Shown: piece after piece, positions 51,659-63,340 of the stretch
How positions within the stretch are numbered: position 1 is the stretch's first letter
How the letters are laid out: each line of letters begins with the position of its first letter
Source of the DNA: Glandiceps talaboti
Lineage: Eukaryota; Hemichordata; Enteropneusta; Spengelidae
Length of the DNA: 64,000 nucleotides
Assembly (NCBI RefSeq): GCF_964340395.1
Contig: NC_135549.1
Coordinates: forward strand, 10,203,342-10,267,341
Direction: 5' to 3'
Position numbers and translations under genes: made by a program
Notes under the pieces: model-generated
Seen by the model: only the letters and a program-made list of their open reading frames with translations
Databases searched by the model: none
What the model was told of the DNA's origin: nothing

Positions 51659-54176
51659 CAATAATCAGTTTATGGCTAATTTGAATAATCTTATTTGTTA
51701 TATTTCTAAGGAAGTCGTACAATACCAAGGTAGTAAAAATAATTTTTTATGACAATACTGACATTAACTAAAGCAGTTACGACAAAATCTGCCTTTGGTG
51801 CCCTTGAATCCTCAAAAAAAATCACCTATTTCACATAACTTCTACTGATCAAACCTGACCCATCTCAATCAATCAATCAATCAAAGTTTTCAAAACTTTA
51901 TAAGTGCTTTTAGTATCAATTCAATTCACATATCTGCCCCTCAGTTTTTTATACACACAACATATTTTTTCAGTATAGTACAGTTATTTAAAATTCCAAA
52001 ATGCCAAAACGTACACATAAGTATGGAAAAACACTAAAACATTTATTTTCAAAGCAACCCTGAGTTTACGATCCAAAACTACAAATCTAACATAAGAAAA
52101 GTACTATGAATAGCCTGTGGTACCTAGTTTCATCTTCATAAACTATAAAAAAAAAAGATCACTAAATGCTGGGATTCAATTTTCAGTAAGCACATCGATA
52201 GATCCATTGAATAAAGTTCACTGAATTAGCAAATTTTCACATACGTTTTGATGTTTCCGTCATGAATAGAAAAACATAGGACATATGAAAGATCCCAGGA
52301 TTGACATTTCATCCAGCATGTAATAATCTCTATACAGTATTTCTCTGTGACATACATTAACATAAACCATTTACAAACATCATATCCTGAATGGACAAAG
52401 CTGCAATTTAAACTCACAGGATTTTTTCTTTAAATATATCATCAACCAACCACAAAATGATAGCATGCAACTAAAGCAAAGATATTTCAAATTGAAAGAC
52501 TCTATTTGAATTTTAAAAAAATACTAAACAATGTTGTAATTATTATAATTCAAATCATTTTTACATTTAGTATCATATCATCTGACCAACACTAATTATA
52601 AACAAAGCTGGTAAGCAATAAATCAGCTTGTTGTCCAATAAATCAACATTTGCCTTATTTTATTGTCAATCAATCCATTGCAGAAATAGCGACAATGGCA
52701 GTGAAGCACAACTGAACATTACTGTATCAAATTACTTATATGATTAAGTTACAAATCAAGATCACTCATACATTTAAGAGATGCTAAAATCTAACGCACA
52801 CTAGAATATGTCACCTGATCTATAAGCTATTTAACTGGCACTCACTTCAGTGCCTACATGTATCGTCAAACAAACTTTATAAGCTCTGTGACGCTATCAC
52901 TGGAGCTAAACCCATTCAAAGCTCAGTGAAGCTGCCAGTGGATTTAAATACCCTCAAAGTTCTGTGATGGTGACACAGGATTCCAACACCTTCAAAGCTC
53001 TGTGAAGCTGACACTGGAGTTTAAGACATTCAACATGTGCTATCATTTTCATAATGAAGTCCTCCCTTGTATAAGGATTAAGTTTATTCGAATAACTTTT
53101 TGCTCATATGCTTAATCAGGTTTATTGTCACATCAGCACTACATAAAATCTAGTTCAATCCTCATCTCACAAGGCATGCAGTTTGGTCCAAAGTCTTTAA
53201 TATGACAGAAACAAAATCCTTTACTAACACACATCACATACACAAATGCAAACACTTATTTCCTGCTTCTTACAGCCCCCCTTCACGTGAAATGTTCACT
53301 TTTATGTCCATCTTGCAGTGCTTTGTCCATTCATGAAATCCATTTAATTCTGGGTCTCTTACAGAAAACAAAGATATTTCAAAACTCTTTACATAAATGT
53401 CTGTCTAGGTAATAGTCTACAAAAAGGTGGAAAAAAAGGATATCACAATTACAGTTTCTGACAACACTGGGAAAATACACAACATCCAAGTTGTACAGTA
53501 TCATTACATGTTTGTACATCTTGTGACATTTTTTAATAAAAACATAAACTGTTATCATAAAAAAAGAAATAGTTGTACTGTATCTTTGGTGACAAACTAC
53601 AAAGTCAATGACACCCAAGGAAAGGAAATTTAACTTTTTGATTGTATTTAAGAAGTACTGCAAAATCTGTCTGTATTTTGATAGGATGTTACAACATTGC
53701 TAAAATCAAGAAAAAGATACATTACATAGGATGGTAAAACCAACAGTTTCCAATATTTCATACCATTGTTTCGGTGAAAAAACAACTGGAGACTAAGGTA
53801 GATTTTACCTACTTACAATTGTCGGACCAAGAATTAGCACTTTAGGATTTCTGAAAGTGCACAATTAATACATATAGGCGAGATCCTACATTTGACATAA
53901 TTTAAATTTCAAAATTTCTTCCATGTATGTATGTATAATTCTAAACCTTCTTGGGCTTATACAATCTTCCTTAAAGACTATTGTCATTTTGTCACAAGAA
54001 AATAAAGCATCTCCATAACAAGTGAAAGTTATGATACATATACATGCGAAAATTGAAAACACTTGAGATATCTATACATCTTAAAGTCATCTTCTAGTAT
54101 CATATAAAACTAAATGTACTGGAATACAAACATTTGGATTGGACATACAAACTCTAAGGATAGGCAATTAACTTCA
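51659..54176. other. Region downstream of SET, possibly its 3' UTR
   Basis: AT-rich with no open frame of note. Minus-strand AATAAA words occur, for example at 53,126-53,121. The actual cleavage site cannot be told from sequence. Confidence 0.4.
52881..53032. repeat. 38-bp tandem repeat, 4 copies
   Basis: Copies start at 52,881, 52,919, 52,957 and 52,995. The consensus begins AAGCTCTGTGAAGCTGACAC and ends ATTCA. Copies have diverged but keep exactly 38 bp with no indels. The array is downstream of SET on its transcript strand, possibly in the 3' UTR. Confidence 0.88.
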
Positions 54177-57100
54177 CTAAGTTGCTTCTTCTTCATTTAG
54201 GTCTTGACCTTCAACCTCTTGCTCTTCATCATCTATAGCAGAACAGAAAAAATATGGTTATATAAGAAAAAGAAAACTTCTCACAGTCAACCTCCATCTT
54301 TAAATATGATAGAACCCCAATGCTGAATGTGAGTGTAAGAATGGTGTACTTGGGTACTGTAAACCAAGACGTTTTTGCCACTAGAAAATTCTTCAGCTCG
54401 TTCTCAAAGACTTACCTTTCCTAATTACCAGACTGGTACATTGTGTTCATGTACAAGAAGGCATTTAAGTCACTATTTATTTTTGTGTTTTTGATCTCCA
54501 GGGAATAAAGTGAAAATATGTCTTTACCAAAGATTTCCAGTATTTACATGACTGCTTGTGGTGTTCTCTGCAGCCATACTTTTCACCAATGTAGCGAGTG
54601 AATGTGTAGCAGAAAACACTGCAAGCATGAGTACGAATACATCCCCCTACATCCCTTGAGTACCCACACCAGCAATCAAATTACATGGGGTACTGTTAAG
54701 TGTTATTATTCCAGTAAGTTTAATTATCTGAAAAAGCAAATACCTGTAAAATCAATCTGAGCAGTGTACAAGGCAGACACAAGTTTGTGCCAATATTCTT
54801 ATTATTTCATAACTTTCCTTATGATACCAAGATGTGAATATTTAGTCTTGTTATTACAGTCTTACCATCTTCTAAATCATCTTCCTCCTCCTCCTCTTCT
54901 CCCTCCTCCCCAAAGTCGCCCTCTACAATTTCTGCTTCATCTGCAATGAAAATGATGCAAGATGATGATTAATGGATAGCATAAGAATGTCATGTAAGAT
55001 GTACATTTTGTACACACAAATAACCAGTTGAATGCTGCCTAGCTATGCAATACCTTTCACCACCATCCTCAGTAATCTTCACCAATAGTAACATTTTTTT
55101 ATGAAACACAATTGTCAGTGGAGTGAATGCATGTGGTTGATTTTCAACCTAGTCAGAACATGTACAGATAACTCCAGCTGAATTATTTAGGTCACTCTTA
55201 AATACTATTGACTATTCTCATCATCTTAGATTACCATTGTTAACACCTTCAAGTTCACTGGCCTTGTTACATTAGAACAAACCAAGATTGCTGACAACGC
55301 AATCCAAAGGTTAACAGTTTTTTAGAATGTCTTACCATCATCATCGTCATCCTCTCCTTCTACTATTTCTTGAATATTATCTTCATCATCCTCTTCGTCA
55401 TCCTCATCTTCATCTTCCTCCTCATCAAGGACAACCACTGAATCATCTATACCTTCTTCATCTTCATCTTCATCATCATCGTCATCACTGTAATTATGAT
55501 GTCAATGTATCTATATCTCATGCAACCCATATCAAACAATATTGAACAAAACACATGGGATTTATACCCAGGTCATTTTATGTCACTACAACCAATGTCT
55601 ACATCATAATTACTTCTGCGATCCTCATAATTATCCCAAATTTTTCATAAGTTATTTTTGCGGAGGAATAATTATATTATTACCCAATATTTTTCTTCAT
55701 TCAGCCATATAATACACATGGCAAGAAGCTCATCGTTCAACTCATAGTGACAAGGCCCCTTAGGTCACTTGTATTGTCCTTATTTGAACAACGTGAATAT
55801 ATTGGGAAATAATACCCAAGTATTCTCACTGTCATGGCTGCAATGTGACACTTCATCTGTATTTGTATCACATCTCGATAAGAATGAACATAAAGTTGCA
55901 CAAAACCTGATAGAGGCAAGGTAGAGGCATTAAAGGTATTTATTTGATACCTCTAACTACTGCAGTCAATAGTAAATTGATAATTGTGCAAAACACTCCA
56001 CACAATATTGTTTGTCTTGAATTTCTACATCATGCTTAAATGATCTCATTTTGTAACCTAAATGCGTTTTGCCTTCGAAGTTTATGTAATACTCTACAAC
56101 ACATCCCCTAGAGAGTCAAAGTGGTCTATTGAGGTGTACACTAATTATTGAATTCTTACTCTCATTTCTCACCTGAGATCATCATCTTCATCATCTTCGT
56201 CTTCATCTTCCAAACCATTTTCAACATCTGGATCTGGTATCAGATAATACTGTAGTGGATTTGGCCACATATCATCTTTGACAACCTACAATTACAGAAA
56301 ATACTCAAATCATCTCCTATCAATTCTGTAGCCATTGTTCTTATGTGATGGTGGTCACTGTAGGGTTATTCAATTTCTATTTGATCTGCAGCTGTGTACA
56401 CATATAACTTATTTTTGGTCAACAAAAAACATGATTGAAGCAACTTTACTTTCTAGTAACATATGTTACAATTGTTGTCCTAGAAGTGTTGAATTCCTTC
56501 TATGAAGACAAGATTCTTGGAGGATGGTAGTCTGAAAGATCCAGGCATTTCTTCTGCTTAGATAATGCACCCACTCACCGGTTTATGGGGTAGAGAGTGG
56601 TAACATAAAGCAGACCAATGCCTGGACCATTCAAACTACGAGCATGGTGACGTACCTCAGCTATATCATCTGCTGATGGTTCAGAGTGGTCAGCAAACCA
56701 TGAAAAGAAACTTCTTGTTTCTGATTCTCCCTTCAGTCTGTCTTTAGATTCAGAGCCACTCCTTGTTATCAGATTCATACCAGTCTTCCACTGTATGGTT
56801 GATGATTGGCTGGCAGGCTCGCCTGAAAACACAGTATATTAGGTCATACAAATACTGAAAATGAGCATGTACTTACAAAATCTCAAGTAATGATTTCTCA
56901 TTGTACACAAAAATTTTATTTTATAGGTATGAATTTTCCAGTTGTATTAACTACTACAGTTTTTGCACAAATGGTGTCAAATTCACAAAATATAATATAC
57001 TGAATTAAATTAATTAAATCACAAAAATGAAAATTATTTTCACCACTTTTTTCTAAGATCAGTGTATTCTATGTACCTACCAATTATAATTTGATATATT

Positions 57101-59173
57101 GAAATTAAATTTCCTAACTACAGCATAATCCGTTGCTGTATTTTGTGTTAGTTCACTCACGCCACTAGTAGAAGTACATCCATGTCCATTATCATATTTA
57201 CACCATAGAGGGCGCTATACTGCTATGACCAACAGGAGATCACAGTAAAAGTGCAGTACGTATAATAGCCATCATGCAAATGCCAATGCTTCTTTGCATT
57301 ACAAAAGGGTGAAAGTGTATTGTCACTTTTAAAAAAAGACACACATTATGTGCACATATGGATATTAAATAGTCTTTGTTTTACATGACTCACCTGAATT
57401 GGCGAGATGAAATTCTTTCTGTATAACATCATTTTCAAAGAAAGGGTTACTCTCAAAGTGAAATTTAATTCTGTAGCCAGATTTAATGTCTTCAAATTCT
57501 TCAACTTCCAATTTGGTAAGGTAATGTAAACACTCTTCATCTTCATCTGTTAGTATGGCTGATATTTGGGGATGATTTATAAACTATTGTGTCCATGTAA
57601 GGAATATGTCTATTGAATCAAAGAGGATTGTCTCCTTGCTATCGTGAACTACTACAACAGAATATTACAAATTATGAGTTCGCTCTGACTTTTGGGCTAA
57701 TCTCAACATAATTGTAGAGTAGAACTGAGGAAAAAATGATCATTTAATGTGACAAATTGACTGAATGAGTTTATGGTTTGAAAGTGGCTAAAATTAACAA
57801 CCTTTGCTAATTATTGAGTTCCAAAAGTCATTCCTTTCTCTGCTTACATGAAGTGAAAAGACCATCTTGTGTTCAACATGAAACATTTTCCATTGTTTAT
57901 CTTAGGTATGGCATATCAGGTATACCACCTGTTGACAATGTTCTGAACAAGTTCTTATATCTATGCTGCAGAAAAACCACCAACTGAGGGTAATCCATAG
58001 CAATTTATAATCATCACATTCGATGACAATGTTCAGTTAACAAGAGTTAGATTTTGTGCATTTGCGGAGTTAGATTTTGTGCATTTGCTGTCAATTGCCA
58101 TATTGGACAATTAGATACATGACAAATGTTTACTTCTTGTAGTTAGACACACATGATGATATAATAATATTGCATACTACCATACATGTGTATATTTCTC
58201 TGCCATATACAGTTTAAGGTCACATCACAATGGCATTAGAATGACCTTGACAGGCTTAAATTCAGTCGAATTTTAACAGTCTAACATATTTGCTTCCAAC
58301 TTGCTGTCAACTCTATTTTACAGCACAAAAAATAAAGAATAATTGTCAAAACTAGAAACTTCAAAAGGCTTTCCCCTCTAATTGTATATGTTTTTCTATA
58401 TTATTCACTATTTAAACAAATGTAATAATGATATAATATAATTGTACATGTAAAATTGGAGAAAGCCTAAGACATCATTTCACATATATCCATGCGGAAG
58501 GATGGTGGTCTGCAATGCAAAGTTTAGTGTAGAACTGTGAAAGGGTCTCCCATTCGTCAATGGAGGCTCTCTTTCTCATTAAATATTCATGAACCAGCTG
58601 ATCTAAGCGTCCATTATCGTGATGGTCATAACAAACGGACTCGGCTGAGCTTGTAAACACACACTAAATGTTATAGGGAACTACGGTACTTGCTAAAATC
58701 AAATAATTAGTCTGATATAAATCAATTGTGCATATTTGTAATATAACATTTCGCGAAATAATGAAGTAAACAAACCCAAAACATACATGTTTGCAGCGCG
58801 CACGTGTACACCTAAACACAATGTACTAGGGCTAAAAGTAACGTTACAAGCAAGTTACTTTTTTCATTAAAATATGATAAATATACATTTTTAAGGATAC
58901 TGCTGTCATCCAAAAGTTTGGAATTTTCCTGATTAATTCGTTCCTTCTGTCAAAATGTGGTCGCCTCAGACGGTTATATTTTTGTTCCACTTTGAGAATT
59001 TCTTCGCTGGCTTGTTCATTGAGTGCGTCGATCTCATTTTGACAGGAGTCGATGTCTTCCAAAGCTTTTTGAGTCTGAGCATCATAATCCTTGCTATCGT
59101 CGCCATCTGAGCTCAATGTAACCACCTCCGTTTTCTGTCTCTTTGCAGGAGTCGGCCCGCCGTCAGACATCAT
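54177..59173 (-). CDS. SET: SET / TAF-I beta histone chaperone (NAP family), 7 coding exons
   Basis: Exons (5' to 3'): 59,173-58,901; 57,583-57,394; 56,822-56,656; 56,285-56,173; 55,487-55,336; 54,940-54,866; 54,232-54,177. All junctions are phase-consistent and give 341 residues. Order in the protein: a basic NLS-like PAKRQKTE (residues 9-16); a long dimerisation helix containing [35 protein letters not shown]; the earmuff core with [18 protein letters not shown] and [38 protein letters not shown]; then about 110 residues of almost pure Asp/Glu tail. These blocks match SET closely. SET is a nuclear H3/H4 chaperone and acetyltransferase/PP2A inhibitor in animals. The tail is longer than in vertebrate SET (about 277-290 aa in total) and contains a hydrophobic VVVL patch. 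The exon 1 donor (GTATCC) is weak, but the protein match across it is clear. Two ATGs in tandem start the ORF. Confidence 0.95.
55668..55822. mobile_element. Small MITE copy B inside SET intron 4
   Basis: ATTATTACCCAATATTTTTC at the left and a TATTGGGAAATAATACCC stretch at the right are inverted repeats of about 20 bp. The centre CTCATAGTGACAAGGCCCCT corresponds, reverse-complemented, to the centre of copy A at 29.7 kb. The element lies between SET exons 4 and 5. Confidence 0.65.
58475..58672 (-). other. Open, possibly coding exon inside SET intron 1 (candidate alternative 3' exon)
   Basis: On the minus strand, after a possible acceptor (CATTTAG), an open stretch of about 65 codons reads [15 protein letters not shown]..., continues through [20 protein letters not shown] and [14 protein letters not shown], and ends in YVK then TGA. 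Exon 1 of SET ends in phase 0 and this stretch opens in phase 0. Splicing exon 1 to it would give a short SET isoform with the NLS and part of the dimer helix but no core and no acidic tail. I do not recognise the peptide. The acceptor has a poor pyrimidine tract and I see no convincing polyadenylation signal, so it may be chance or an old insertion. Confidence 0.25.
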
Positions 59174-59764
59174 GGAACAATTGATGGTACGATACGATCC
59201 AACGCTGTGACTTACTATGTAGTAATCAGAGTACTCACCAGTTGGCGTTAGAGCGGAAGTAGAATTGTTGTATACTTCCCCGTAGTGAGTGACTCGAACC
59301 GCGCTATATTTAAATGAGAGTATATGATTGGTTCATATTTGAAGTCTGTTATATCTTTTGTGAATTTTAACCAATGGAGGAGCATGTAATGGCTTAGAAT
59401 TTCGCTGCATAAAAAAACCTTTCGTTGGTAAGTGGTTCAAGAAAACACACATTTGTCACCAAAAGATGTAAATAAATTTGTCTGCTGTTGTTATATTCTT
59501 ACTCCATACTGGATACGTCTTGGAATATAAAATTTAGCTGCAAGCGGCGCAAGCGGGAATCTATTGCCTCGTTCTAGCCATATTTTATTTGTATATATTC
59601 AATAAATTCAGTTATGTAACCAATCTTAGGTTTTATATGTACATGTATATTATGTGTAACTTTAAATAAACTGGCTAATTTTAAATCAATTTAATTAAAA
59701 TTATGTACAATTTATTATTGTGTTTATTTTCACTTGATTTAGAGGTGCATATACACTTCACAAG
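59174..59764. promoter_or_regulatory. Bidirectional promoter region between SET and HSPA14
   Basis: The two start codons are only about 590 bp apart and point away from each other, so both transcription starts must lie here unless a distant noncoding exon exists. Seen: an ATTGG (inverted CCAAT) at 59,327-59,331 and a CCAAT at 59,371-59,375, about 40 bp apart and in opposite orientation. There is also a TATA-like TATATTTAAA at 59,305-59,314 and a two-unit heat-shock-type TTCAAGAA at 59,436-59,443. CpGs are more frequent just upstream of SET than in the surrounding AT-rich sequence. Coregulation is inferred; none of these sites is proven. Confidence 0.6.
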
Positions 59765-62700
59765 ATGGCGACGGCCATAGGAATTTATTTTGGTTCAAAT
59801 ACATGCTGTGTCGCGGTGGATAAGGTAGGTAGCCCGCATCAAAAAGTTGTGTCCGTCAGTTTAAGAAAAATACACATTTACGATGGTGAACTGTAACTTT
59901 ACTATGAAAAGCTGGAGAGTTAACATTGCATACTGAAATGTCCACGTGGTTTTCCGTACTTTTGGCCAGCCAAGATATGTGACGACTGACGTTACGTTTC
60001 ACACATTGTCAACTTGAATAGCAAAGCTAAGGAGAGGCTATCGTCTGCAAGGTGGTACTGATGTATGGTTTGATTTGATACTAAAGGTGTGTCCTGCTGC
60101 TGAGTGATGTAATTTTGCCCTAATGTAGACGATATTTTAAAAAAGACATGTCTGTCCCTTAGCTTGTACTGACTCTTTTGTCATGGAGTCTGAGAGAATT
60201 TCCGGTTCGTCATTCCAACAATTGACTTGAGATCCATTGATTGATCAATAGTAGATCAAAATTTGTAAAGGAAAGTCTAATATGAGAACATTTATCCATT
60301 TGCTCTCTGATGAAGAGACTCCCTAATTACATTATTACAAAGAAATGGTAATTTTTGTTTGTATCATGTATCATTCAAAATAAAATATATGGTCTGATGT
60401 CGATGGCAATGCACCGGGGGGGGGGGGGGGGGCACGATTAAAAATGATCAGCTCAAGATCTGACCTATGGTATGAAATTTTGATCTAAGAATAGTATGAT
60501 TAAATGTAGGAAAGAGAACAAATGTGAGACTGATTTAATCATACTGCTTTACTTACTTTGCCAGTACAGTAAATGATAATCACAATGAGTCACTCTCACC
60601 ACTTCTGCATTGCGCGACTTCACTAAAAATAAGAAAGACAATTATTCTATTTGCCATGAACTGCTGTACACTGGGTAAGGAATTCCAATATAGTAATCAT
60701 TACCTAATGACATTTGATAAAGGCTTAGCAATTATAAATTGAGTTGATTTCTCAAAATATAACAACTCTTATTAATTTTAGTGTAATCAATTGTTTTGCA
60801 ATGCCATTAGCTATAACATTGAGACTTCTATACATTTGTATATACTAGTAATGTATACACATAGATGTAATTGTGACACTGTAAACTTAAGTTTGTTCAG
60901 TGTTATTATCAAGAGAGTTCTGAACAGCTGATGACAAAAAACTTGAATTGACAAATACAGATAGTAAATGTCAGGTCCAGTCCATGGCAGTGGCCATGGC
61001 AGGATGAAGGATGGTGCCAACTAGATTTGAAATCTCTTCACTTCACTTCACTTTAAATGTATATAGGAAATTTTCCTATATACATTGTAAAGTGAACAAT
61101 TTTCCATATCTAGAATTAGAACATTATATAATATTATCTATTTCTAATTTGACAGGATGGTAGAACAGAAGTCGTGGCCAATGATTCAGGTGAAAGAGTC
61201 ACACCTTCAATGGTGGCATTTACTGCGGAAGAAAGAGTAAGAACAATTTATAGATTTTTTTGTTTGAATTGTGAAGAAAGTGATTTTTACTCATTTGTAC
61301 CTTAAAAACACAACCTTTTCAAGTTAGTTTGTCTGGACAAAGCAAAGGCTAGAGTGATGGTACTACATGTACCATGCTAAAGGACACCTCCAGCATTATG
61401 CCTATTCTATCATTAGTAAAATGCTTGATGGGTGTTTACAGAGAATATAAGTAAAAGTAGAAGCTTAATATGTCCCCTTGTGTATTGTACTCAGTTTTTG
61501 TACTACTGCAGGTACATACAACCATGTGTTTTTAACTTATTGTAAAGCATGTATGCTCATACAGAGGAATGGTTTGAACCAAACAAATGGTATTGCAGAA
61601 TTTCATTCAACACAATTTCTGCATTGTATATGATAAAGATGAAACAAATTATTTGAAGCCATTGAAAATCAAACAGTCACAGGATTTGGTGCTATGTTAG
61701 TATTGCTGATGATAGCAAATTGAAGTTATAAGGGTGAAAGATAGAATTACGATCTCGCAAGCCAAAATAAGAATATTTGTCATGAAAATCAGTATATAGA
61801 TGAGTTACATTGTACATTTATAGACCTTGGACAGATAAACGTCTATGGTACATTGTATATAGATGAGTTACTTTACACCATCAAAGGTGATGACATCCAT
61901 AGTATTCTATTTTGCTCACAGCTAGTTGGATTAGCAGCCAAACAGGGCAGGGTTCGTAATGCAGTCAATACAGTAACCAATGTGAAGCACTTCCTTGGTA
62001 AAAGGTAAGAATGAAATAGTATAGTACAACCATAGACCAACAAAAACTAAATATGACAGATGATCATTAAAGTGAACTTTCTCTGGAAAAAGAGAAGAAC
62101 AAGGCTTTTGTTTGATTCCATGATTCTGAAGAAAAAATGCATTATTTACTTATGCCAAGCCAAAGGAATTTTACATATGTACTTCTATATTTTTCATTTT
62201 TACAGATTGTTATGAAAGTTAGAATCCTTGTATGGAAATAGTAAATAAGTAGGCAATACAGCTACAGATGTGTTTCATTGCAAGCACTCTGCTATCTCTC
62301 TTGTCATATGTATTGTTTTGGTAGTGTAGGAATGATATTAATGAAATCTATGGAACAGCTACCATTGGTGCTTTTTAAATCAATTCTCTTGTTCTATATA
62401 CTATAATTGTATAAATGCTGCCAATTATCGACATAATCTGAGAGTAAATGAAATTTGTTTAAAGTTTAATACATAATTTCCTTACTTTCAATTTTTCTTT
62501 TTTCTTTTGTCAGTTTCAAAGATCCAAGTCTTCGAGATGTTATAAAACAGTGTAGTTTCAAAGTTATAGAAAAAGATGAATTATGCAAATTTGCAGTGGA
62601 ATACAAAGGAAGACCTCTAGAAGTTACCCCACAACAAGTAGTAAAATTAATCTTCAATAAACTCATGGGTATGTAGTCCAGATTGGAAACTGATTTCAGT

Positions 62701-63340
62701 TGTCAACACACATGTACAACTTTGTCCTGTTCTGTGAAGGGTAAATCTAACTCTGTCCAAGTTGAAAATATGTTAGATTTTACATATGTGCATTTACCCG
62801 TAGCAAAAATACTGACTGAACAGGAACAATAATAGATCGTAGTAAAAGTTAGAAAGCTCTTGCAAACAGATGCGTCTTGATATCCTTGAATTTAACGACA
62901 GTGGGTGATGAACGAAGTTCAAGTGGTATACTGTTCCATAAGAGGGGTGCTGCTCGCAAGATAAAATGTACCATTTTACATACCTGCACACAATAAGTGT
63001 ACTGTCTGTATTTGTACTTTGTTTTATGTAATTCGTAAAGAAAATGTTGTGTAAAAAAACATTGTTCCATCCAATTGAAACTGTATTTATAATCTCTCTA
63101 GTTTGATATACTAGTATTGCATGTCACTATTTTCAAAACAGAATGTTAGAGAAACACTGTCAAGCAGTATACGAACATTTTCTATAACTTGTTTTCTATG
63201 ATTTGTGTTTATAATGATTGAGCCTATTTTTCTTTATAACTAGATATTGCAGAAGTTCATGTACATCATGGTGGCAGAAAAGAAGATGCAGTGATAGCTG
63301 TGCCATTGAATTTTACACCACATCAGTGTACTTTGTTAAG
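59765..63340 (+). CDS. HSPA14: HSPA14-type Hsp70-like protein, 5' part (5 exons), runs off the right edge
   Basis: Exons: 59,765-59,824; 61,156-61,236; 61,922-62,004; 62,514-62,668; 63,244-63,340. All have GT-AG borders with phases 0, 0, 2, 1, 2 at their 3' ends. They encode residues 1-158 plus part of a codon. Seen: MATAIGIYFGSNTCCVAVDK (the phosphate-1 loop of the Hsp70 ATPase fold, lacking the usual Asp-Leu-Gly-Thr-Thr, as in HSPA14), DGRTEVVANDSGERVTPSMV, LVGLAAKQGRVRNAVNT, TPQQVVKLIFNKLM and DAVIAVPLNFTPHQ. This series follows HSPA14 (Hsp70L1) block by block. HSPA14 is a cytosolic Hsp70 that works with DNAJC2 in the mammalian ribosome-associated complex. The start ATG is in AAGATGG context. 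The rest of the ATPase domain and the whole C-terminal half lie beyond base 64,000, and I see no sixth exon between 63,341 and the edge. Confidence 0.93.
61047..61096. repeat. About 50-bp palindrome in HSPA14 intron 1
   Basis: TTCACTTTAAATGTATATAG, GAAA is followed without a loop by TTTTCCTATATACATTGTAA, AGTGAA. Arms are about 24 bp with one mismatch plus an extra T at the centre. With no loop it is a cruciform-type palindrome and unlike a microRNA precursor. Confidence 0.8.
62820..63080 (-). pseudogene. Relic of a non-LTR retrotransposon (LINE) ORF2 C-terminus
   Basis: The minus-strand reading within HSPA14 intron 4 contains a run with CVQVCKMVHFILRAAPLLWN, then IPLELRSSPTVVKFKDIKTH and LFARAF before a stop. 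The pattern A-x-x-L-W-N-S-I-P-x-x-L-R-S-S-x-x-x-x-x-F-K is the familiar end of the reverse transcriptase polyprotein of CR1/Jockey/RTE-like LINEs, just after the RT thumb. No RT catalytic motif or endonuclease is present, so only a 5'-truncated 3' scrap remains. It lies antisense to HSPA14. Confidence 0.75.

Noticed and set aside
54764-55545. Plus-strand frames rich in Pro, His and Leu
   Set aside because: Antisense shadows of the acidic-tail exons of SET (GAT/GAA codons read backwards).
59174-59270. GTGAGT donor-like site upstream of SET, hinting at a 5' noncoding exon
   Set aside because: The only nearby acceptor would leave an intron of about 36 bases, too short, and no longer-range acceptor precedes the ATG.
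61047-61096. MicroRNA precursor
   Set aside because: The palindrome has no terminal loop, so it cannot be a normal pre-miRNA hairpin.
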